Part shown: piece by piece, positions 1 to 5,047 of the stretch
How positions within the stretch are numbered: position 1 is the first letter of the stretch
Layout of the letters: each line of letters begins with the position of its first letter
Made by a program: the position numbers and the translations under genes
Origin: Hyphomicrobiales bacterium
GTDB taxonomy: Bacteria > Pseudomonadota > Alphaproteobacteria > Rhizobiales > Beijerinckiaceae
Assembly (NCBI GenBank): GCA_028290085.1
Contig: JAQGKN010000179.1
Span: forward strand, 1 to 5,262
DNA length: 5,262 nucleotides
Reading direction: 5' to 3'
The notes under the pieces: model-generated
The model's database searches: none
What the model was told of the DNA's origin: nothing
What the model saw: the letters and a program-made list of their open reading frames with translations, nothing else

Positions 1-336
1 CTCGATTACGAGCCGGTCGGCCTCGTGACGGCGGCTCCGGGCGGCGCGCGCTGGTATCACCAGCACTTCAGCGTCTCCAAGGAAGACTTCCGCCTGACGG
101 CATGGTTTGGCCCGCACAACCCCGGCCGCGACCCCGGCGCGCCTGGCGAGAAGCACACCGACTACACGGCCATCGACGTGAACCAGGGCGGCACCGCCAT
201 CCCCTACTGGATGGAAGACCCGTATATCCGCCAGGAATACGAAGAGACGCTGCGCAAGAACGACGTTCCCTGCCGCATGGACCCGAAGTGGTACGAGCGC
301 CAGGCCGATGCCGACACGACCAAGCAGGTCGTCTGA
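1..336 (+). CDS. Cupin domain-containing protein, C-terminal fragment (5' end outside window)
   Basis: The frame is open from the first base and ends at TGA 334-336, giving the last 111 residues of a longer protein. Residues 13-23 read PGGARWYHQHF. A proline/glycine turn followed by W-[FY]-H-Q-H-F is the pattern of the second conserved cupin motif in dioxygenase-like and other double-stranded beta-helix proteins, where the histidines (H20, H22) help hold a metal. After it comes a beta-strand-like stretch (FRLTAWFGP), then an acidic and aromatic tail with several Tyr/Trp-Pro turns and no membrane segment or signal. The protein is probably soluble and metal-binding. Its substrate cannot be read from this fragment, because the first cupin motif lies upstream. 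A stem-loop terminator begins 14 bases after the stop, so this is the last gene of its transcript. The cupin call rests on one motif and is moderate; the reading frame itself is secure. Confidence 0.6.
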   Translation, partial: LDYEPVGLVTAAPGGARWYHQHFSVSKEDFRLTAWFGPHNPGRDPGAPGEKHTDYTAIDVNQGGTAIPYWMEDPYIRQEYEETLRKNDVPCRMDPKWYERQADADTTKQVV

Positions 337-349
337 GACTGATGACTGC

Positions 350-376
350 GAGCCCTGTCCCGGTGGGACAGGGCTC
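350..376 (+). terminator. Stem-loop terminator after the cupin gene
   Basis: GAGCCCTGTCCC (350-361) pairs perfectly with GGGACAGGGCTC (365-376): a 12-bp G/C-rich stem with a 3-base loop (GGT), 13 bases after the stop codon. The downstream tract (ATTCGTCTTT) has scattered rather than continuous T, so it fits a factor-independent terminator of the weaker-tail kind common in GC-rich genomes. It insulates the upstream gene from the helicase. Confidence 0.75.
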
Positions 377-379
377 ATT

Positions 380-461
380 CGTCTTTGCGAGGAGCGGACC
401 GACGCGGCAATCCAGGAGTTGCAGGATCGTACTGGATTGCTTCGCTTCGCTCGCAATGACG
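380..461. repeat. Dispersed intergenic palindromic repeat (REP-like)
   Basis: The right arm, 432-461, reads CTGGATTGC-TTCGCTTCGC-TCGCAATGACG. The left arm, 380-415, begins CGTCTTTGCGAG and ends GCAATCCAG. The arm ends pair (GCAATCCAG 407-415 with CTGGATTGC 432-440; CGTC-TTGCGAG with CTCGCAA-GACG allowing one mismatch), while the middle of the left arm is diverged. The loop is 416-431. I recognise this as a palindromic element scattered in many copies between genes of Hyphomicrobiales and other alphaproteobacteria; its reverse strand translates as VIASEAKQS, a signature of spurious ORFs in these genomes. Copy number in this genome cannot be seen here. It may act as a transcript end or mRNA-stabilising hairpin, but that is inference. 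Confidence 0.75.
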
Positions 462-652
462 GCCCACAAATCCGCCCCCGAGCTTGATCGGACGTGCCCT
501 CGCTCGGCCCCGATCCGAATGCCGGGTGGCGTTCGGGGCAAAAGAAGCGTATGAGACGAAATATCAGCGGCGTTTGAACCGGTCATGCCGCCCAGCAGGT
601 GCGTGCGTAGAGTGCGTGCGCCTCCGCCCCCGTTCCGAAGGTTTCCGAGACA
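462..652. other. Intergenic leader upstream of the helicase gene
   Basis: Together with the terminator and repeat this completes a 316-base gene-free stretch (337-652). It holds a hairpin at 507-539, a 9-base direct repeat GTGCGTGCG at 599-607 and 612-620, and a purine-rich possible ribosome-binding site GAAGG at 637-641, 11 bases before the helicase TTG. I see no convincing -35/-10 pair, no RNA gene and no credible short ORF. An in-frame TAG at 608-610 rules out a longer N-terminus for the helicase. The promoter must lie here, because the upstream gene is terminated. Confidence 0.5.
507..539. repeat. Inverted repeat / hairpin in the helicase 5' leader
   Basis: CCGAATGCC (515-523) pairs with GGCGTTCGG (528-536) around loop GGGT, giving nine pairs with one G.T wobble. 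An alternative outer pairing GCCCCGA (507-513) with TCGGGGC (533-539) shares the right arm. The element sits about 115 bases before the helicase start. It is not followed by a T-run on either strand, so a terminator role is not supported; an RNA leader structure or a degraded repeat is possible. Confidence 0.45.
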
Positions 653-2458
653 TTGGCTTTTCCTGCGACTAATCCTACCCTCGCGCGCGCGCTCACCGAG
701 CGCGACTATCTTGAGGCGACTCCCGTTCAGCTTGCCGTGCTGAAGGACGACGCCAACGGCCGCGATCTCCTCGTCTCCGCCCAGACGGGCTCGGGCAAGA
801 CGGTCGCCTACGGGCTGGCCATTGCCGAAGATCTGCTTGGCGAAGCCGAAGCGATGGAGCGGGCAGCGGCCCCTCTCGCCCTCGTTGTTGCGCCCACCCG
901 CGAACTCGCCCTGCAGGTTCATCGCGAACTCGCGTGGCTCTATGCCGGCGCCAAGGCCAAGGTCGTCTCCTGCGTCGGTGGCATGGATCCGCGCCGCGAG
1001 CGTCGCCTGCTGGCTGAGGGCGCCCATATCGTCGTCGGCACACCCGGCCGATTGCGCGATCACATCGAACGCAAGGGCCTCGACGTTTCGCAGCTGAAAG
1101 CGCTCGTCCTCGACGAAGCCGACGAAATGCTGGACCTCGGCTTCCGCGAAGACCTCGAGGAAATCCTCAAGCTGACGCCGCGCGAGCGCCGCACGCTGTT
1201 GTTCTCCGCGACGCTGCCCAAGACCATCGTCAACCTCGCCCGCGACTACCAGCGCAATGCGCTGCGCATCGAAGTCGGCGCCGGCGACCGCGCCCATGCC
1301 GACATCGAATATCGCGCGATGCGCGTGCTGCCCAACGAGGTCGACCATGTCGTGGTCAACCTGCTGCGCTTCTACGAAGCCCCCAGCGCGCTCGTGTTCT
1401 GCAACACGCGCGAGGCCGTACGTCACATGCACACCGCTCTGCTGGAACGCGGCTTCACCGCCGTCGCGCTGTCGGGCGAGCTGAGCCAGAACGAGCGTAC
1501 CCACGCGTTGCAATCGCTGCGTGACGGGCGCGCCCGCATCTGCGTGGCCACTGACGTTGCCGCGCGCGGCATCGATCTGCCCAACCTCGGCCTCGTCATT
1601 CATGCCGAGATTCCGAACGATGCCGAAATCCTGCAGCATCGCAGCGGCCGCACGGGCCGCGCGGGCAAGAAGGGCATCGCTGTCCTGATCGTCACGCAGG
1701 CCCGCCGCCGCCGCGCCGAGCGCCTGCTCGTGGATGCCCGCGTGCAGCCGAACTGGTGCGGCCCGCCGACAGTTGAAGAGATCCGCAAGCTCGATCAGGA
1801 ACGCCTGATGCGGGACGAAGTGTTCAGCGAAGAGTCGAGCGAGGAAGATCTGGGTCTCGCGCGCGCGCTTCTGGCCGAACGTTCGCCCGAAGAAGTCGCC
1901 GCCGCTCTCGTACGCATGTACCGCCAGCGCCTGCCCTCGCCCGAGGACGTTACCGACCCCGGCCATGGCCGCTCGGCGCCCCCCGTGCGTGCCGAACGCG
2001 GCACCTGGGCTGAGCGCAATGCCGCAGCGCCTGCCCGCACCGAGGGCTATGAGCCGACGCGTGAGCGTTCACCTTCCCCGGCACGCGCCCCTCGCGGCGG
2101 CGCGGGCGTCTGGTTCCATATCGATATCGGCCGCAAGAACAACGCCGATCCGAAGTGGCTGCTGCCGATGATCTGCAAGCGCGGCAAGGTTTCGCGCGAT
2201 CAGATCGGCGCCATCCGCATCTTCGACAAGGAAACGAAGTTCGAAGTTACGGCCGATGCGGCGGAGGCTTTCGCCGTCGCCATGATGCATCCTGGCAAGG
2301 AAACCAAGGCTGGCCAGACCGACCTGAATTTCTCGCGCCTCGACCAGTCAGCCCCCGTCGCCGCGCCTACAAAGTTCAACAAGAAGAAGCGCGAGCCTTT
2401 TGGCCAGGAACAGCCCGGCGATGTGAAGCGCGCGAAGTTCCGCAAGGAAACGACCTGA
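653..2458 (+). CDS. DEAD-box ATP-dependent RNA helicase with C-terminal DbpA-type RNA-binding domain
   Basis: This 601-residue cytoplasmic protein should unwind or remodel RNA duplexes using ATP, for example in ribosome assembly, mRNA turnover or cold adaptation. The core motifs are all present in order: Q motif around Y19-Q26 (TPVQ), Walker A AQTGSGKT 43-50, PTRELALQ 81-88, GG 109-110, TPGR 130-133, DEAD 154-157, SAT 185-187, motif IV LVFCNT 247-252, motif V ATDVAARGID 299-308, motif VI HRSGRTGRAG 329-338. A charged segment (about 375-425) and a proline/arginine-rich linker (about 430-482) lead to a DbpA/CsdA-type RNA-binding domain (about 485-555), then a lysine/arginine-rich tail. The start is TTG: no ATG or GTG lies between the in-frame stop at 608 and this codon, the next ATG (854) would delete the Q motif and Walker A, and the N-terminus MAFPATNPTLARAL matches family members as I recall them. 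The gene stands alone and converges on the DUF4345 gene. The architecture resembles DeaD/CsdA and DbpA; which ortholog it is cannot be decided, so no symbol is given. Confidence 0.95.
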   Translation: MAFPATNPTLARALTERDYLEATPVQLAVLKDDANGRDLLVSAQTGSGKTVAYGLAIAEDLLGEAEAMERAAAPLALVVAPTRELALQVHRELAWLYAGAKAKVVSCVGGMDPRRERRLLAEGAHIVVGTPGRLRDHIERKGLDVSQLKALVLDEADEMLDLGFREDLEEILKLTPRERRTLLFSATLPKTIVNLARDYQRNALRIEVGAGDRAHADIEYRAMRVLPNEVDHVVVNLLRFYEAPSALVFCNTREAVRHMHTALLERGFTAVALSGELSQNERTHALQSLRDGRARICVATDVAARGIDLPNLGLVIHAEIPNDAEILQHRSGRTGRAGKKGIAVLIVTQARRRRAERLLVDARVQPNWCGPPTVEEIRKLDQERLMRDEVFSEESSEEDLGLARALLAERSPEEVAAALVRMYRQRLPSPEDVTDPGHGRSAPPVRAERGTWAERNAAAPARTEGYEPTRERSPSPARAPRGGAGVWFHIDIGRKNNADPKWLLPMICKRGKVSRDQIGAIRIFDKETKFEVTADAAEAFAVAMMHPGKETKAGQTDLNFSRLDQSAPVAAPTKFNKKKREPFGQEQPGDVKRAKFRKETT

Positions 2459-2461
2459 GCT

Positions 2462-2872
2462 TTACGCTCCTGTTGCAGTCGCAGGCACCTTGGCGTGCCG
2501 TGCGACTGAAGCCTGCCACACGCGCAACGCGGGCGTGACGCATAATTCCATCGCCAGCCCGAACATCATCGGAGCTGGCGGTGCGCCCATCGCCAAAAGC
2601 CCTGCGAGACGCGCGAGCCCGCCGCAGAAGACGATGGCTGTCAGCATCCGAAATGCCGAGGTTTCCCGCTCCATCGAGGGAATCATCAGGCCGAATGCGA
2701 TGCCAATGCCCAGCAACAATCCGGAGAGATAGCGGAAGTGACTGTCCTGCAGCAGGGACGCGGCTTCCATGCCAGTGAAACGGGAGCCGAAGATCACCCC
2801 GGCCCCGCCCGCGCCAATCGGCACACAGATCGCCAGCAGCACCGCGAGCTGAAGCGCACGCCGGCTCGTCAA
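2462..2872 (-). CDS. DUF4345 domain-containing small membrane protein
   Basis: This is a 136-residue protein started by TTG (2872-2870), with four predicted membrane helices at about 9-29, 48-65, 77-95 and 100-116. The conserved DSHFRYLSGLLLGIG segment (about 43-57) and GGLARL (about 84-89) are what I recognise as the DUF4345 family, whose function is unknown to me. The frame could run up to an ATG at 2926, but that adds 18 Arg-rich residues encoded inside msrB. The TTG is preferred because it is preceded by GAGG with 7-base spacing and overlaps the msrB stop as TTGA, giving 136 residues and placing the first helix near the N-terminus, as expected for the family. The coupling suggests co-translation with msrB. 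Three cysteines lie in membrane regions but no CxxC is present, so a thiol-relay role is not evident. It ends with TAA 3 bp from the convergent helicase stop. Confidence 0.85.
   Translation of the reverse strand: MTSRRALQLAVLLAICVPIGAGGAGVIFGSRFTGMEAASLLQDSHFRYLSGLLLGIGIAFGLMIPSMERETSAFRMLTAIVFCGGLARLAGLLAMGAPPAPMMFGLAMELCVTPALRVWQASVARHAKVPATATGA
2476..2508. terminator. Strong hairpin at the helicase / DUF4345 convergence, possible bidirectional terminator
   Basis: CAGTCGCA-GGCAC (2476-2488) pairs with GTGCC-g-TGCGACTG (2495-2508): 13 base pairs with a single bulged G (2500) and a 6-base loop. It starts 17 bases after the helicase stop and lies inside the last codons of the opposing DUF4345 gene. 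No T-run follows on either strand, so intrinsic termination is uncertain. A stabilised 3' end for the helicase mRNA, or an aid to Rho-dependent termination, is also possible. Confidence 0.5.
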
Positions 2873-2884
2873 CCGCTGACCTCG
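2869..2884 (-). promoter_or_regulatory. TTGA stop/start overlap with internal Shine-Dalgarno (translational coupling)
   Basis: On the minus strand, TTG (2872-2870) and TGA (2871-2869) overlap as TTGA. GAGG lies 7 bases before the TTG, within the last msrB codons (Val-Glu-Val-Ser-Gly). This is the TTG version of the ATGA overlap typical of re-initiating ribosomes, and it decides the start of the DUF4345 gene. Confidence 0.75.
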
Positions 2885-3366
2885 ACCGCGCCGGGCACGA
2901 ATTTCAGGGAAACACCGTTGATACAATGACGCTTGCCGGTCGGCGCCGGGCCGTCATCGAAGATATGGCCGAGATGCCCACCACAGCGGCGGCAATGCAC
3001 TTCAGTGCGCGACATGAAGAAGGCGCGATCTGTTTTTGTGCCCACCGCCTTGTTGAGCGCGGAGGTGAAACTCGGCCAGCCGGTGCCGGAGTCGAACTTG
3101 GCTTTTGACGAATAGACCGGCAGGTCGCAGCCTGCGCAATGGAACAAGCCCGCATGCTTCTCCTCGTTGAGTGGGCTCGTGAAGGCGCGTTCCGTGCCCT
3201 CGTGACGCAGCACGTCATATTGCGCCGGGGAGAGCAGCTTCTTCCACTCGGCATCTGACTTGGTGACTTCGAAGGTTTCCGCTCGTGCCACTGTGGGTAC
3301 CGCCCCCAGCGCGGCGAGACCCAGCAGAGCGCGGCCTTTTTCGAGCAAGTTTCGTCTGGTGGTCAT
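2869..3366 (-). CDS. msrB: Peptide-methionine (R)-S-oxide reductase MsrB, exported
   Basis: MsrB reduces the R epimer of methionine sulfoxide in oxidised proteins back to methionine. The 165-residue product has the family's zinc cysteines (CAGC, C77/C80; CRRC, C125/C128), the motif SGTGWPSF (93-100), HLGHIFDDGP (131-140) and the catalytic cysteine in RHCIN (C148). The position that carries the recycling cysteine in many MsrBs (SGCGWPSF) is threonine T95 here. The N-terminus MTTRRNLLEKGRA followed by a hydrophobic run and ARA|E (cleavage about 29/30) is an export signal, and TRRNLL fits a twin-arginine signal loosely. The enzyme should therefore work in the periplasm, perhaps exported folded with zinc. 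The ATG is secured by GGAGGAG (3374-3380 on the other strand) with 7-base spacing. The stop overlaps the start of the DUF4345 gene. Expression probably starts in the divergent region shared with glpD; no clear promoter is visible. Confidence 0.95.
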   Translation of the reverse strand: MTTRRNLLEKGRALLGLAALGAVPTVARAETFEVTKSDAEWKKLLSPAQYDVLRHEGTERAFTSPLNEEKHAGLFHCAGCDLPVYSSKAKFDSGTGWPSFTSALNKAVGTKTDRAFFMSRTEVHCRRCGGHLGHIFDDGPAPTGKRHCINGVSLKFVPGAVEVSG

Positions 3367-3403
3367 GGCGCGTCTCCTCCGGGCTTTGTTCTATTAGCTA
3401 CAT

Positions 3404-3415
3404 GCGCGCGCGCGC
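3404..3415. repeat. (GC)6 alternating dinucleotide tract
   Basis: Twelve bases of strict GC alternation, extended by CAT on the left to 15 bases of alternating pyrimidine-purine (3401-3415). Such tracts can adopt Z-DNA under negative supercoiling and are prone to slippage. It lies between the probable msrB and glpD promoters. Confidence 0.7.
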
Positions 3416-3431
3416 TTTGGATGCAAGTGAA

Positions 3432-3451
3432 CCGTCACGAAACAGTGACGG
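3432..3451. promoter_or_regulatory. Dyad CCGTCAC-N6-GTGACGG, candidate operator
   Basis: A perfect 7-bp inverted repeat with a 6-base centre (GAAACA), 63 bases upstream of the glpD ATG. A GTGA-N4-TCAC half-overlap (3427-3438) adds a second small dyad on the left. Size and spacing fit a dimeric repressor or activator site; a glycerol regulator would be a natural guess given the neighbour, but no specific consensus was recognised. Confidence 0.4.
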
Positions 3452-3456
3452 CAACG

Positions 3457-3485
3457 GCTGGCTAAGCGCTGCGCTTTGCGCCAGC
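3457..3485 (+). promoter_or_regulatory. Hairpin in the glpD leader
   Basis: GCTGGC (3457-3462) pairs with GCCAGC (3480-3485), and inside them AAGC (3464-3467) can pair with GCTT (3473-3476). The near-continuous stem sits 15 bases before the possible glpD ribosome-binding site. It may shape translation or form part of an operator; no T-run follows, so it is not an obvious terminator. Confidence 0.4.
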
Positions 3486-3513
3486 ATGTACGAGACAGCG
3501 GGGTTGATGGCGC

Positions 3514-5001
3514 ATGGTATTCGACATTCTGGTCGTCGGCGGAGGGATCAACGGCTGCGGCATCGCGCGTGACGCCGCCGGACGCGGGCTCTCCGTGCTG
3601 CTCGTGGAAGCGCAGGATCTGGCATCGGCGACCTCGTCGGCTTCCACGAAGCTGATCCATGGCGGATTGCGCTACCTCGAGCACTACGAGTTCCGACTGG
3701 TGCGCGAGGCTCTGGCAGAGCGCGAACTGCTGCTTTCGCAGGCGCCTCATATCATTTGGCCGCTGCGCTTCGTGCTGCCGCATGATCCCGCGATCCGGCC
3801 TGCCTGGCTCGTGCGGCTCGGGCTGTTCTTCTACGACCATCTGGCGCGGCGCCAGCGTCTGCCCGGCTCCGGGCAGATCCGCCGGGCAAAACATCCTTTC
3901 GGCGCGCCGCTTCAGGACTGGGTGGACCGCGCCTTCGTCTATTCGGATTGCTGGGTGGACGATGCGCGTCTCGTGTCACTTGTGGCGCTGGATGCGCGGG
4001 AGCGTGGCGCGGAAATACGCCTGCGCACGCGGTTCGTGTCCGCACAGCGCGCGGGCGACCGGTGGGTTGCGACGCTGGCTTGCACTGATCGCGGCGTGCA
4101 GCGGGTCGAAGCGCGCGCACTCGTCAACGCGGCAGGGCCTTGGGTCAGCGACGTGCTGGGCACCGCGCTCAGCATCGAGCCCGCCAGCCGCATCCGCCTC
4201 GTCAAAGGCAGCCACATCGTGACGCGCCGCCTCTATGACGGCGAGCAGGCCTATATGTTCCAGAACCCTGATGGCCGGATTATTTTCGTCATCCCCTACG
4301 AAGATGCTTTCACGCTCATTGGCACGGCCGACGAGCCATTCCACGGAGATCCTCGCACGGCAGCGATTACGCCAGACGAAGTGCAATATCTCGTGGAGAG
4401 TGCCGGGCGATTCCTGCGCGCGCCTGTGCGGCAGGAGGATATTGTGCACAGCTTTTCAGGCGTGCGGCCGCTCTACGACGACCGCAGCTCCGACGCCTCG
4501 CACATCACCCGCGATTACGTGCTGGAGCTGAACACCGATGGCGCCCCGGTTCTTTCGAAATTTGGCGGCAAGATCACGACCTTTCGGCGCCTCGCGGAAC
4601 AAGCGCTGAAGGATCTGGCGCCGATCTTTCCTGGCTTGCCCGCGGCGTGGACGCACAAGACAATCTTGCCCGGCGGCGATATTCCCGGCGAAGATATCGC
4701 TGCCTTTGCGCGCCCGCTTCCCTTTCCTCGCGCCCGCGACCGCGCAACGCCTCGCCCGCTCCTACGGCACGCGTGCGCTCGTCTTTCTCGGCTGCGCGAC
4801 GCGGGCGGACGATCTCGGCCGCGATTTCGGCTGCGGCTTTACACAAGCCGAACTCGACTATCTGCGCGAGGTCGAAAGCGCCGGGAGCGCCGACGACGTG
4901 CTCTGGCGTCGGTCCAAGCTCGGCTTGCATTTGAGTGCCGAGGCCTCAGCTGCAATCGCGACGGAGTTCGGCCCCGCCGAAGGTACGCTAACGACGGTTG
5001 A
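3514..5001 (+). CDS. glpD: Aerobic glycerol-3-phosphate dehydrogenase GlpD, frame broken near codon 398
   Basis: GlpD is a membrane-associated FAD enzyme that oxidises sn-glycerol-3-phosphate to dihydroxyacetone phosphate and passes electrons to quinone. Residues 5-25 carry the FAD-binding GGGINGCG loop and ARDAAGRG; 44-55 (STKLIHGGLRYL) is the family signature; KGSHIV (231-236), SGVRPL (315-320), ITRDY (331-335) and KFGGKITTFRRLAEQ (349-363) are further conserved blocks with the expected active-site Arg and Lys. The ATG is supported by an in-frame stop at 3505-3507 and by the usual short N-terminus before the FAD loop; its ribosome-binding site is weak. The frame stays open to TGA 4999-5001 (495 residues), but from about codon 398 the product is nonsense-like, with about 30 arginines in the last 97 residues. 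The true C-terminal domain is found in the +1-shifted frame (4706-5023). Rejoined, the protein would be about 500 residues, the normal family length. Either the gene is recently inactivated or the sequence has an indel error. Confidence 0.92.
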   Translation: MVFDILVVGGGINGCGIARDAAGRGLSVLLVEAQDLASATSSASTKLIHGGLRYLEHYEFRLVREALAERELLLSQAPHIIWPLRFVLPHDPAIRPAWLVRLGLFFYDHLARRQRLPGSGQIRRAKHPFGAPLQDWVDRAFVYSDCWVDDARLVSLVALDARERGAEIRLRTRFVSAQRAGDRWVATLACTDRGVQRVEARALVNAAGPWVSDVLGTALSIEPASRIRLVKGSHIVTRRLYDGEQAYMFQNPDGRIIFVIPYEDAFTLIGTADEPFHGDPRTAAITPDEVQYLVESAGRFLRAPVRQEDIVHSFSGVRPLYDDRSSDASHITRDYVLELNTDGAPVLSKFGGKITTFRRLAEQALKDLAPIFPGLPAAWTHKTILPGGDIPGEDIAAFARPLPFPRARDRATPRPLLRHACARLSRLRDAGGRSRPRFRLRLYTSRTRLSARGRKRRERRRRALASVQARLAFECRGLSCNRDGVRPRRRYANDG

Positions 5002-5023
5002 ATCTTCTTCGTCTCCAAATTGA
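4706..5023 (+). pseudogene. glpD: Displaced C-terminal part of GlpD (frameshifted continuation)
   Basis: This frame encodes about 105 residues typical of the GlpD C-terminal helical domain: RARFPFLAP, ARSYGTRA, DLGRDFGCGFTQAELDYL and ADDVLWRRSKLGLHLS, ending at TGA 5021-5023. There is no ribosome-binding site, so it is not an independent gene; TTG 4706 is merely where the frame joins. The shift falls in GCCTTTGCG (4702-4710). One extra T, or loss of two T from a longer T-run, would explain it. Either repair restores a full-length enzyme. Confidence 0.88.
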
Positions 5024-5045
5024 ACCGCAGCCAAGCTGGATCGTT
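5021..5045 (+). promoter_or_regulatory. Candidate EcfG-type general-stress promoter for the GlsB/YeaQ gene
   Basis: TGAAC (5021-5025), 16 bases, then CGTT (5042-5045) matches the alphaproteobacterial general-stress consensus GGAAC-N16/17-CGTT with one mismatch in the first base. The -35 element overlaps the glpD stop codon and transcription would start near 5052, giving a leader of about 40 bases. Small GlsB/YeaQ-type genes are plausible targets of the PhyR-EcfG stress pathway in these bacteria, which supports the call. Confidence 0.45.
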
Positions 5046-5047
5046 CT

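Larger units (their letters stand above)
3367..3513. promoter_or_regulatory. Divergent msrB-glpD intergenic region
   Basis: This 147-bp region must hold the promoters of both genes. It contains the msrB ribosome-binding site (3374-3380), an A/T-richer patch (TTTGTTCTATTAGCTA, 3385-3400) that could be the -10 area for msrB, a (GC)6 tract at 3404-3415, a dyad CCGTCAC-N6-GTGACGG at 3432-3451, and a hairpin at 3457-3485 before glpD. A weak GGGG (3500-3503) lies 10 bases upstream of the glpD ATG. I cannot assign a sigma-factor consensus with confidence in either direction. Confidence 0.55.

Noticed and set aside
599..620. Direct repeat GTGCGTGCG
   Set aside because: Two 9-base copies of a simple GTGC pattern in GC-rich DNA are plausibly chance; no larger array or known site is seen.
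484..672. Short plus-strand frame between the repeat and the helicase
   Set aside because: It has no ribosome-binding site or recognisable motif, crosses the 507-539 hairpin and overlaps the helicase start in another frame.
68..1966. A 632-codon open frame on the minus strand
   Set aside because: It lies opposite the helicase, whose complete set of DEAD-box motifs proves the plus strand. The minus frame also runs through the terminator and the palindromic repeat, and is a by-product of GC-rich codon bias.
2870..2926. ATG at 2926 as start of the DUF4345 gene
   Set aside because: It would add 18 arginine-rich residues encoded within msrB, whereas the TTG at 2872 has a good ribosome-binding site and a stop/start overlap.
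2490..2929. Small plus-strand frames opposite the DUF4345 gene
   Set aside because: The minus strand gives a coherent four-helix protein with family motifs, coupled to msrB; the plus frames are low-complexity shadows.
3385..3428. A sigma-70-like promoter for msrB (TTGCAT with TGTAGC on the minus strand)
   Set aside because: The spacing is 18 bases but the -10 match is poor, and several overlapping choices exist, so no specific promoter is claimed.
3394..3894. A 166-codon minus-strand frame across the msrB-glpD gap and glpD start
   Set aside because: It is antisense to the conserved FAD-binding start of GlpD and spans the divergent regulatory region; its composition is that of a shadow frame.
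4702..4710. Programmed ribosomal frameshifting as the explanation for the split glpD
   Set aside because: There is no recognisable slippery heptamer, stalling stop codon or Shine-Dalgarno-like stimulator at the junction, and GlpD is not known to use recoding; mutation or sequence error is simpler.
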